A stretch of DNA of 9,771 nt from Gemmatimonadota bacterium (GTDB lineage: Bacteria; Gemmatimonadota; Gemmatimonadetes; Gemmatimonadales; Gemmatimonadaceae), in NCBI GenBank assembly GCA_023249395.1, contig JAHFCS010000046.1, positions 1-9,771 on the forward strand, read 5' to 3'. Below the pieces are notes generated by a model. That model saw only the letters and a program-made list of their open reading frames with translations, was not told the DNA's origin and searched no databases. A program made the translations under genes and the position numbers. This document shows, piece after piece, positions 1 to 6,488 of the stretch (position 1 is the first letter of the stretch; the number at the start of each line of letters is the position of its first letter).

Positions 1-161
1 TCGCGGGACTCTAGTCCCCCCAACACTGCTTCGGCTCGTGCACGCCATTCGCCGCCGCCATGCGGCCGCGGGACGTACCAGCCTGGCGGCGTCGAGTCCG
101 AGAGCGCAGCGCGGGTGAGTCCCTTGCCGGTCAGTGGCGTCGAGATCGCGCGCAACGTCAA
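1..161 (-). CDS. Possible bacillithiol biosynthesis cysteine-adding enzyme BshC, N-terminal fragment (runs off the window)
   Basis: The frame is open for 53 codons from a TTG at 161-159 to the window edge, so only the N-terminus is visible. The TTG overlaps the stop of the upstream methyltransferase as TTGA, the same junction type used elsewhere in this operon, which is the main argument for this start; a second TTG two codons on is an alternative. Visible features are an early RAISTPLTGKGLTRAAL segment, then PPGWYVPRP, then an EWRARAEAV helix-like stretch. This pattern (an 'I-S-x-P-L' opening, a Pro/Tyr-rich turn, then a charged helix) resembles the start of BshC proteins, which add cysteine to glucosaminyl-malate in the last step of bacillithiol synthesis. 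The match is from memory of the family style, with no catalytic region in view, so the identity is tentative. That it is a real gene is much more certain than its name. Confidence 0.45.
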   Translation of the reverse strand, partial: MTLRAISTPLTGKGLTRAALSDSTPPGWYVPRPHGGGEWRARAEAVLGGLESR

Positions 162-877
162 TTGCGACTCGCAAAAAGAATCACCCGCGGAGAAGTCTCA
201 GTCAGAGGCCCCCCGTCGTAATCGCCGTAGGATGTCTCGACGCGGAATCCGGCGCGGTCGAGCATCGAGACGAGATCTCGCTGACTGAACAGTCGCACGC
301 GCTCGACAAACTGTCTCCCGTCTTCCCTGATCGAAATGTGCTTGACGACGAACCTGCCGTCGTCCGTGATCTTCCGTCTCTGCTCGACGCTCAGCCCGGC
401 GATGGAACGCTCATCGTATGGAACCAGCTTCTCCTCGACCTGGCGCGCGTTGAAGAAATCGAGAACGAACGTGCCGCCCGCTGTCATGACGCGCCGGATG
501 TCCTGAATCACGCGTTCGTGCTCGGCGTCGGTCTCGAAGTATCCGAAGCTCGTGAACAGATTCACGACCAGGTCGAAGCACGACTCACGATACGGCAGCT
601 CGCGGATGTCCGCCCGCACAAGCCTCGCCGGAATCCCATTGCGGTGGGCAATGCCGAGCAGAGTCTCGGAGAGGTCGACGCCGGAAGTCCACCAGCGCTG
701 GCCGAGATACCGTGCGTGACGCCCGGAGCCGCATGCGAGATCGAGCACGAGTAGCACACGACGAGTACCGAGAGTCCGTGCGATGAGCGCCACCGCACGC
801 TCTGCCTCGGCTTCATTGCGATGAGGGTATAGCGCAACGTACTCCTCGCCGAACCACGACTCGAACCACTCAGACAT
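158..877 (-). CDS. Class I SAM-dependent methyltransferase (substrate unknown; candidate N-methyl-bacillithiol synthase)
   Basis: A complete 239-residue protein with an ATG start at 877-875, nine bases after the rlmH stop. The Rossmann-type methyltransferase core is clear: motif I DLACGSGRH at residues 46-54 binds SAM, the acidic end of strand 2 is VDLS at 67-70, an RADIREL segment follows at 88-94, and FDLVVNLFTSFGYFE at 101-115 is the motif IV region. The N-terminal WFESWFGEEY block and 'LYPHRNEAEAE' are typical of a bacterial subfamily common in Bacteroidetes-like genomes. There is no signal peptide or membrane segment, so it is cytosolic. It ends in a 4-bp TTGA overlap with the following bshC-like gene, which implies translational coupling and a shared role. 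NmbA of Chlorobium N-methylates bacillithiol and is also a SAM methyltransferase; this gene could be its counterpart. That link is inference from context; the general methyltransferase call is firm. Confidence 0.85.
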   Translation of the reverse strand: MSEWFESWFGEEYVALYPHRNEAEAERAVALIARTLGTRRVLLVLDLACGSGRHARYLGQRWWTSGVDLSETLLGIAHRNGIPARLVRADIRELPYRESCFDLVVNLFTSFGYFETDAEHERVIQDIRRVMTAGGTFVLDFFNARQVEEKLVPYDERSIAGLSVEQRRKITDDGRFVVKHISIREDGRQFVERVRLFSQRDLVSMLDRAGFRVETSYGDYDGGPLTETSPRVILFASRN

Positions 878-886
878 CGGGCGCCA

Positions 887-1348
887 TCACTTGTGGTACG
901 GCTCTCCCCGGACAATCGTCCCGGCGCGGTAGAGCTGCTCCGCCAGGACCAGACGGGCGAGCTCGTGGGCGAGCGTCCACGGCGCGAGCGACAGCCGCGC
1001 TGACGATTGCTCGAGCAGCTCCTCGGACAGTCCGAACGCTCCCCCGATCACGAAGGCCAGATCCCGGTCACGGTCTCGCTCGGTCCGAAGCCAGTCCGCA
1101 AACCGCTCGGACGTGAAGCTTTTTCCAGAGGGATCGCACGCCACAAGCTGCGATGTTCCGGCTCGCTCAGAGAGTCTCTCGCCTTCACGCTGGCGGACGA
1201 CGCGCGGAGCAAGCGAGGATCCACGCTCCTCCCTGACCTCATGAACGTCGAGCGGCCAGTACCGCGCCGCCCGAGTTTCGTAGTCATGAATCGCCGCCGC
1301 GAGAGCCGCATTCCGCGGTTTCCCGACGACAGCGACAGTGAGCCGCAT
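887..1348 (-). CDS. rlmH: 23S rRNA (pseudouridine-1915-N3)-methyltransferase RlmH
   Basis: A 153-residue SPOUT-fold methyltransferase that uses SAM to N3-methylate pseudouridine 1915 in helix 69 of 23S rRNA, acting on assembled 70S ribosomes. The start is the ATG at 1348-1346, which overlaps the stop of the upstream dehydrogenase by one base (TGATG). The open frame extends much further upstream, but that part is an out-of-frame shadow of the dehydrogenase. From this ATG the protein has the normal family length (about 155) and opening, MRLTVAVVGK. The SAM-binding knot segment FVIGGAFGLS lies at 99-108. The signature C-terminus is complete: PWTLAHELARLVLAEQLYRA at 123-142, then GEPYHK at the very end. 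Nothing appears missing. Its place after a dehydrogenase is probably operon packing rather than a functional link. Confidence 0.96.
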   Translation of the reverse strand: MRLTVAVVGKPRNAALAAAIHDYETRAARYWPLDVHEVREERGSSLAPRVVRQREGERLSERAGTSQLVACDPSGKSFTSERFADWLRTERDRDRDLAFVIGGAFGLSEELLEQSSARLSLAPWTLAHELARLVLAEQLYRAGTIVRGEPYHK

Positions 1349-2655
1349 CAGGCGTAGACGCCCCGCAATCTGTGCACGGTGGCAACGCGGCTGATGGCCA
1401 GCATGTAAGCCGCCGTGCGCATGTTCACCTTGTGCTGCTTGGAAAGACTGAGAACCGCCTGAAAGCTGTGCACCATTATGTCGCGAAGGCGATCGTTCAC
1501 CAGCTGCTCCGTCCAGAAATACCCGCCGCGATCCTGTACCCACTCGAAGTACGACACTGTCACACCGCCGGCATTGGCGAGAATGTCGGGGACGACGAAA
1601 ACACCGTTCTCCTCGAGAATGGAATCCGCTGCCGCGCTGGTTGGACCGTTCGCGCCTTCGCAGATGATCCGGGCGCGAATGTCACCAGCGTTCTTTGTCG
1701 TGATCACGTTCTCGAGCGCCGCCGGAACGAGGACATCCACATCGAGCGTCAGCAGATCGGCGCCGCTGATCACCTCTCCCTTCCCGTATCCGTCGAGATG
1801 ACGGCGCTTGCTCACGTACGCAATGGCGGCGTTGACGTCGATTCCGTTCGGGTCATAATAGGATACGGAGCGATCGCCGATGGCGACGACCTTGCACCCT
1901 TCGGCGTGCAGCAGCTGCGCCGCCACGGAGCCCACGTTACCGAAGCCCTGAACGGCGACAGTCGTTCCTTTTACCGGCATTCCAAGGTGCGCCAGCGCTT
2001 CCTTGACGACGATCATGCAGCCCCGTCCAGTGGCTTCGCGGCGGCCGAGCGATCCACCCATCTCGACCGGCTTTCCGGTGACGACCGCTGTTGTGGTATG
2101 ACCGACGTGCATCGAGTACGTGTCCATGATCCACGCCATCACGCGCTCGTTCGTATTCACGTCAGGCGCCGGGACATCCGAGTCTGGCCCCAGGACGTTG
2201 ATGATCCCCGCGGTATAGCGCCGGGTGAGCCTCTCGAGCTCGCTGGCGCTCATCGTGTGAGGATCGCAGACGACGCCGCCCTTCGAGCCGCCGAACGGGA
2301 TGTTCACCACGGCGCACTTCCAGGTCATCCACGCCGCGAGGGCTTTGACTTCCTCGAGCGTGACCTGAAGATCGAAGCGTATGCCGCCCTTTGCAGGACC
2401 ACGGGAGGTGTTGTAGAGCACCCTGTAGCCCGTGAAGACCTCGACCTCTCCATTGTCCATCATGACTGGAATGGAGACGATGATCTGCTTTTCAGGGTTG
2501 CGAAGGACTCGGTAAAGTCCCGGCTCGAGATCCAGCAGCTCGGCGGCCTGGTCGAAGCGAAGCATCATCGCTTCGAATGGATTGTCCTCGTCGAGGAAGG
2601 TGTCCTTGTCAGGACGGACTATCGTATGAGTGGGTAAGCGAAGTTCGGTTGCCAT
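1348..2655 (-). CDS. Glu/Leu/Phe/Val family amino acid dehydrogenase, probably glutamate dehydrogenase
   Basis: A full-length, 435-residue cytosolic enzyme for NAD(P)-dependent oxidative deamination of an amino acid, most likely glutamate to 2-oxoglutarate plus ammonia. The length is typical of hexameric bacterial glutamate dehydrogenases. The N-terminal dimerisation/substrate domain contains the lysines expected for substrate binding and catalysis: GPAKGGIRF (K89), TWKCA (K113) and PFGGSKGG (K125). D165 in PAPDVNT fits the catalytic aspartate. The C-terminal Rossmann domain carries GFGNVGS at 237-243, followed by an acidic strand-2 end in AIGDRS. Glutamate is favoured over leucine or phenylalanine because of overall length and the conserved TWKCA and PAPDVNTN blocks; sequence alone does not settle the substrate or NAD versus NADP. 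The ATG start is 42 bases after lpxK, the longest gap in the window, with no clear Shine-Dalgarno. It has no obvious tie to lipid A synthesis. Confidence 0.9.
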   Translation of the reverse strand: MATELRLPTHTIVRPDKDTFLDEDNPFEAMMLRFDQAAELLDLEPGLYRVLRNPEKQIIVSIPVMMDNGEVEVFTGYRVLYNTSRGPAKGGIRFDLQVTLEEVKALAAWMTWKCAVVNIPFGGSKGGVVCDPHTMSASELERLTRRYTAGIINVLGPDSDVPAPDVNTNERVMAWIMDTYSMHVGHTTTAVVTGKPVEMGGSLGRREATGRGCMIVVKEALAHLGMPVKGTTVAVQGFGNVGSVAAQLLHAEGCKVVAIGDRSVSYYDPNGIDVNAAIAYVSKRRHLDGYGKGEVISGADLLTLDVDVLVPAALENVITTKNAGDIRARIICEGANGPTSAAADSILEENGVFVVPDILANAGGVTVSYFEWVQDRGGYFWTEQLVNDRLRDIMVHSFQAVLSLSKQHKVNMRTAAYMLAISRVATVHRLRGVYA

Positions 2656-2697
2656 ACGTGGCTTATGATTGCGATGACGGTAATGGCGTCTTGTGAT
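2656..2697 (-). other. Intergenic spacer between lpxK and the dehydrogenase gene
   Basis: At 42 bases this is the longest non-coding stretch in the window and the point where function changes from lipid A to unrelated metabolism. It is locally more A/T-rich than the flanking genes. I see no inverted repeat with a T-tract that would make an intrinsic terminator, and no convincing -35/-10 pair. An internal promoter is possible but not shown. Confidence 0.6.
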
Positions 2698-3735
2698 CTA
2701 CCTTCGGACGAAATGGTTCGAAGTGAGCTCCGACAGGAGTTTCTCGAGCGATTCACCCCCGCTCTCGACCTCCAAAGCCTGTGAAACATACCATAATGGA
2801 GGTGCCGTGGCAGGCCAGATCACGTCCAGTTTCACGGCATCCTTGAGGGTGCAAACAACCATTGCGCCGCTGGCGGGGATCTTTCCGAGAACGTCGGCAA
2901 TTTCCGCGGGAGTGAATCGGTGATGGTCGGAAAATGAAAAGCCGGTGACGGTCGCGCCCACATTCGACAGCTGACCAAAAAACGCGCCCGAATCCGCTAC
3001 GCCGGTGATCGCGATCACGGCTCGCCCAGCAAGCTCAGCAAGTGGCACGGCGTTGTGGTCGCTGTTCCTGCGCGCTGACTTCAGCTCGCTCAACGAAAAT
3101 CGGACGACCGCCTGAGGAATGGCTGGTGCTGCGCGACGGACGGCCGAAGCGAGTCGTTCGACCACAGAATCATCGGCAGTCTTCCGTGTTATCACCGCGA
3201 GCGACGCGCGCGCGAGTGCCGCGAGCGGCTCGCGCCAGGGCCCGGCGGGAAGAAGTCTCATCGACCGGCCCCACTGTTCCGCCGCGATGAGGACAACGTC
3301 CTTTACGCGCGACGCAGCGCGATGCTGAAAGGCATCGTCGAGCACTGCAACCGTGGCGCCGAGTGCGGCAGCGCGCCTGATCCCCTCCACACGGTTCGGT
3401 TCGATCACCACGGGAATTCCTGGGTTGAGCCGAGCGTGAACCAGAGCCTCATCTCCTCCGTAACCGCGCAGGACGACTGCCGGCTCCGCGCCGCGATGGG
3501 CGAGCTCGGACGCGAGCCACGCTGCGAACGGAGTCTTGCCCGTACCACCGACTGAAAGATTGCCGACGCTGACGGCGGGAATCGAAGAGGGGTGCGTGCG
3601 CAGCAACGAACGGTCGTACATCCATCCGCGAGCGGCCGTGGCGACCCGGTACGCACCCTCTAGCGGGGTGAGCGCGACGCGCGCCGCACGTGCGAGCGGA
3701 TCTTTCCCGCGCCAGACGCGGTCGATCAGCCGCAA
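2698..3735 (-). CDS. lpxK: Tetraacyldisaccharide 4'-kinase LpxK
   Basis: LpxK uses ATP to phosphorylate the 4' position of tetraacyl-disaccharide-1-phosphate, giving lipid IVA, at the cytoplasmic face of the inner membrane. With the TTG start at 3735-3733 the protein has 345 residues, close to the family norm. That start has a GGAG eight bases upstream; the open frame further upstream is only a shadow of the acyltransferase gene. The family P-loop SVGNLSVGGTGKTP lies at 56-69 (Walker A GGTGKT at 63-68). RGYGGDE at 90-96 follows, then DDAFQHR at 133-139, which carries the acidic pair and FQH expected in LpxK, and LLPAGPWREP at 161-170. The C-terminal half has the ITGVADSGAFF and FSDHHRFT blocks. 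It overlaps the preceding gene by 10 bases. A CTG at 3729-3727 would make a CTGA overlap but is a poorer start. The N-terminal amphipathic LARAARVALTPLEGAYR region fits membrane association. Confidence 0.95.
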   Translation of the reverse strand: MRLIDRVWRGKDPLARAARVALTPLEGAYRVATAARGWMYDRSLLRTHPSSIPAVSVGNLSVGGTGKTPFAAWLASELAHRGAEPAVVLRGYGGDEALVHARLNPGIPVVIEPNRVEGIRRAAALGATVAVLDDAFQHRAASRVKDVVLIAAEQWGRSMRLLPAGPWREPLAALARASLAVITRKTADDSVVERLASAVRRAAPAIPQAVVRFSLSELKSARRNSDHNAVPLAELAGRAVIAITGVADSGAFFGQLSNVGATVTGFSFSDHHRFTPAEIADVLGKIPASGAMVVCTLKDAVKLDVIWPATAPPLWYVSQALEVESGGESLEKLLSELTSNHFVRR

Positions 3736-4382
3736 GCGACGCGCTCCGTCTCTTTCATGAGCGCCTCGAACGCCGGCGCCTGTGCGATCGCTGCGCGCGA
3801 AGTCCCCGCGACAACATGCGTCGGCGGGCCGTAGGCAACTGTCACTCGTGCGAACGGTTCGGGGATCATGAATCTGTCCCAGCTCGAAAGATTCCAGGCG
3901 CGATCGGCATGCGCAGCGATCGGAAGAATCGCCGCGCCAGATCGCTGCGCAGCGACGAGCGCCCCCGAAGCATACCGCCGCGCAGGACCCTTCGGTCCGT
4001 CCGGGGTGACTGCCACCTCTGCACCCGCCTTCAGCTCCCTCACCAGCCGGAGAAGTGCCCGTTCCCCACCTCGCGTCGTCGATCCACGAATCAGGCGATA
4101 GCCCATCGCACGGGCAACGCGGGCGATGAGCTCTCCGTCCCGGTGCTCGCTTACAAGAATCGCGACTCCTTCTCCGCGATGGTGCCAGATGAGCGGCAGC
4201 AGCTGTCCATGCCACAGAGAGAAGATGAATGGCTTCCCTGCCGCACGCAGCGATTCGATGGCCTCACCGCCGACGACGCGAAACCGCCACGTCGCCGCGA
4301 GTGCCCGAAGCGCGACACCACCACCGAGCTGGGCGACGCGCGCAGAGAATGGAAACTCGTCGTCAGGCATCTTGCGGCTCAC
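3726..4382 (-). CDS. DUF374 / lysophospholipid acyltransferase family protein, probable lipid A secondary acyltransferase (LpxJ-like)
   Basis: A 218-residue member of the acyltransferase family long labelled DUF374. Members include LpxJ of epsilonproteobacteria, a non-canonical late acyltransferase that adds a secondary chain to lipid A; lying between lpxB and lpxK supports the same role here. Visible hallmarks are FSLWHGQL at 54-61, SEHRDGE at 78-84 (the His/acid active-site region), the signature TPDGPKGP at 126-133, and ILPIAAHA at 152-159. The GTG start at 4382-4380 overlaps the lpxB stop as GTGA; an ATG four codons later is the alternative. There is no clear signal peptide. No lpxL/lpxM-type gene is in the window, so this may be the main secondary acyltransferase. 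Its exact acceptor (before or after Kdo addition) and acyl donor cannot be read from the sequence. It ends 10 bases inside lpxK. Confidence 0.85.
   Translation of the reverse strand: MSRKMPDDEFPFSARVAQLGGGVALRALAATWRFRVVGGEAIESLRAAGKPFIFSLWHGQLLPLIWHHRGEGVAILVSEHRDGELIARVARAMGYRLIRGSTTRGGERALLRLVRELKAGAEVAVTPDGPKGPARRYASGALVAAQRSGAAILPIAAHADRAWNLSSWDRFMIPEPFARVTVAYGPPTHVVAGTSRAAIAQAPAFEALMKETERVACG
3744..3747 (-). promoter_or_regulatory. Ribosome binding site (GGAG) deciding the lpxK TTG start
   Basis: A GGAG on the minus strand lies eight bases before the TTG at 3735-3733, inside the end of the acyltransferase gene. It supports the TTG start over the CTG six bases downstream. Confidence 0.55.
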
Positions 4383-5491
4383 GGCACGAGCTCGCTCGCC
4401 ATCGCCGCGACACGCGCCGCTGCACCGGGCGTCCCGAGACGGCTCCTCACTTCTGCAAGTCCCGCGAGGACGCGTTGACGCTCCGCGTTTCCTTCATCGA
4501 GAAGCGGGACCAGTGCTGCCGAGACGTCACTGGGACGGAGCGCGTCCTGCACGAATTCGCGCGCTACCTCTCTGCCGGCGACTACATTCACGAGCCCGAT
4601 GTGTGGGATCTTTACCATTGCCCGCGCCAGCAGATATGAGATGAAACCGGTGCGATACGCAACTACAAGCGGACAGTCAGCAATTGCCGCCTCGAGCGTG
4701 GTCGTGCCGCTCTTGCACAGCGCCGCGTCGGCCGCCCGAAGGACGGTGAACGACTCCGACTCCACGCGCTGGTAATGACATCGCGCCTCGTCGAGCTTCA
4801 CCGTCGGAGCAACGCTGACGATGATCTGAATGCCTGGTATCAGTCCCTCGAGGACTTGCGCCGTCTCGACGAAGTCATCGAGATGGCGGTCGATCTCCTG
4901 CTCCCTGCTTCCGGGAAAGAGCGCCAGCACCGGGCGAGCCGGGGACAATCCCAGAGACGCACGCGCGGCCTCTTTCGAGGGAAGGTCACCAGCGCGATCC
5001 AGCAGCGGGTGTCCGACAAAGACTGCGTTGACTCCGTAGCCACGCAGGAGCTGCTCTTCGAACGGCAGAATCACTGCTGCACGTGTGACGGTCTTTGCAA
5101 GCTCCGGAAGCCGTCCCGCGCCCCATGCCCATACCTGCGGTGTCACGTAGTAAAGAACAGGCACGCCGGCGGCGGCAGCCGCTCGGGCGGCCTTCATGTT
5201 GAATCCCGGGTAGTCGACGAGAACGAGCAGATTCACTCGCCCGCTTGCGAGTCTCCCACGAACCTCGTCCAGCATTTGGAAATGTCGTGGCAGGTGTCGT
5301 ATCACTTCCATGAATCCCATCACAGCCATCTCGTCGTAGCCTGCGATCAGCTCGACTCCGGCAGCTTTCATCCGGGCACCGCCGATTCCGGCGAGCTTGA
5401 GCTCCGGCCTCAAACGGCCGAGCTCTTCCGCTACCCCAGCTGCATGAAGATCACCCGACGCCTCGCCCGCAATGAAGAGGACCTCAGACAC
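4379..5491 (-). CDS. lpxB: Lipid-A-disaccharide synthase LpxB
   Basis: LpxB is a GT19 glycosyltransferase that joins UDP-2,3-diacylglucosamine and 2,3-diacylglucosamine-1-phosphate (lipid X) into the beta-1,6 disaccharide, as a peripheral inner-membrane enzyme. The 370-residue length is normal. Family blocks are in order: GEASGDLH at 9-16, GIGGARMKAAGVE at 35-47, the MGFMEV segment near 58-63, DYPGFN at 93-98, YYVTPQVWAWG at 114-124 and FVGHPL at 158-163. The C-terminal half has FPGSREQEI and the nucleotide-sugar site CKSGTTTLEAA. The GTG start at 5491-5489 lies inside the end of the oxidoreductase gene (8-base overlap) and gives the usual MSEVLFIAGEASGD opening. It ends in a GTGA overlap with the acyltransferase. 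All key segments look intact. Confidence 0.96.
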   Translation of the reverse strand: MSEVLFIAGEASGDLHAAGVAEELGRLRPELKLAGIGGARMKAAGVELIAGYDEMAVMGFMEVIRHLPRHFQMLDEVRGRLASGRVNLLVLVDYPGFNMKAARAAAAAGVPVLYYVTPQVWAWGAGRLPELAKTVTRAAVILPFEEQLLRGYGVNAVFVGHPLLDRAGDLPSKEAARASLGLSPARPVLALFPGSREQEIDRHLDDFVETAQVLEGLIPGIQIIVSVAPTVKLDEARCHYQRVESESFTVLRAADAALCKSGTTTLEAAIADCPLVVAYRTGFISYLLARAMVKIPHIGLVNVVAGREVAREFVQDALRPSDVSAALVPLLDEGNAERQRVLAGLAEVRSRLGTPGAAARVAAMASELVP

Positions 5492-6488
5492 GAGCGGCTG
5501 CGAGGTCTCCAGCGAATGCGGGCGCGGTACGCTCTATCTCGGCGACGATCCTGAGCGCCACGGCGAGCGCTCGGCGGCCCTCTTCACCGGTCACGAGAAC
5601 CGGGCCTTCGCCGCGTATCGCTGCGACAAAGCTCTCGAATTCGAGCTTCAACGGCTCCCCTTCCGGAGCGGTCAGCGGAATGCGATCCACAAAATCGGTG
5701 ATGTCTATCGGGCCCGACGGCGGATTCCTCAGATCCATCTTCTCCCGGAGGCGGAAGAACTCTCCACCTCCGGCAGCGAGATCGAGAGAGATATAGCCAC
5801 TGGGCTGGAAGATGCGGATCTTTCGCACCCGCTCGCGAGAGATACGGCTCGAAGTGATGTTTGCGACCGCGCCAGACGTGAATGTCACGCGAGCATTGGC
5901 GATGTCGAGCATAGGCGTCAGCACGGGGACGCCGACGGCAGTGATTGAGTCCGTCGTGTCGCCGACGAGAGTGAGCACCAGATCGATGTCGTGAATCATG
6001 AGGTCGAGCACGACAGCGACGTCCGACCCCCGCAGGTTGAAGGGCGCGAGGCGCTCGCTCTCGATGAACCGCGGTCTCGAAACGTGAGGCAGCGCCGCCC
6101 GAACAGCGCGATTGAATCGCTCGACATGGCCGGTCTGCACAAGAGCGCCAGTGCGCCTGGCGATGGACAGCAGCTCGTCGGCCTGGTCGAGAGTAGTGGT
6201 GATCGGCTTTTCGATGAAAACGTGCTTCCCGAGCTCGAGCGCCTGCTTTGCGACCTCGAAGTGTGCGGGCGTAGGAACTACGATCGTTATCGCGTCGACG
6301 TCGTCGAGCAGCAAAGCCAGATGGGGATAGGCCTTCACGCCAAGCTCCGACGCGACCTGGGCAGCTCTATCCGGGCGTCCCTCGACGAAGCCGGAAAAGC
6401 TCACGTCCTCGAGCTCGCGCAGAATGCGGATGTGGTGGAAGCCCAGACTGCCTGCACCTGCCACTCCCATTCTCACCGGAGTCGTCAA
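5484..6488 (-). CDS. Gfo/Idh/MocA family NAD(P)-dependent oxidoreductase in the GnnA position
   Basis: A 334-residue cytosolic dehydrogenase. The N-terminal Rossmann domain has GAGSLG at 11-16 and a VVPTPAHFEVA segment at 70-80. The family signature EKP lies at 93-95, and IHDIDL at 165-170 supplies the usual catalytic His/Asp pair. The C-terminal substrate-binding domain is complete. The TTG start at 6488-6486 overlaps the lpxA stop as TTGA and has a GGAG seven bases upstream. In Acidithiobacillus ferrooxidans the gene between lpxA and lpxB is gnnA, whose product oxidises the 3-OH of UDP-GlcNAc before the GnnB aminotransferase makes UDP-GlcNAc3N for amide-linked lipid A. This protein is of the same family, size and position, so action on UDP-GlcNAc or a related UDP-sugar is reasonable inference. 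No gnnB is present in the window, so full GnnA function is not established; I leave the symbol empty. Confidence 0.85.
   Translation of the reverse strand: MTTPVRMGVAGAGSLGFHHIRILRELEDVSFSGFVEGRPDRAAQVASELGVKAYPHLALLLDDVDAITIVVPTPAHFEVAKQALELGKHVFIEKPITTTLDQADELLSIARRTGALVQTGHVERFNRAVRAALPHVSRPRFIESERLAPFNLRGSDVAVVLDLMIHDIDLVLTLVGDTTDSITAVGVPVLTPMLDIANARVTFTSGAVANITSSRISRERVRKIRIFQPSGYISLDLAAGGGEFFRLREKMDLRNPPSGPIDITDFVDRIPLTAPEGEPLKLEFESFVAAIRGEGPVLVTGEEGRRALAVALRIVAEIERTAPAFAGDLAAARV

Noticed and set aside
134..754. 206-codon plus-strand frame opposite the methyltransferase
   Set aside because: The minus-strand methyltransferase has all family motifs; this frame has none.
1349..1543. Upstream extension of the rlmH frame
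   Set aside because: It overlaps the C-terminal coding region of the dehydrogenase; the ATG at 1348 gives the family-standard start and length.
1372..2637. 421-codon open frame on the plus strand opposite the dehydrogenase
   Set aside because: It mirrors the real gene almost end to end, has no recognisable domain, and its composition (rich in Arg, His, Asp) is typical of antisense frames in high-GC genes.
3736..4215. Upstream extension of the lpxK frame into the acyltransferase gene
   Set aside because: The extension is Arg/Ser/Cys-rich shadow sequence; the LpxK family length and a GGAG-preceded TTG place the start at 3735.
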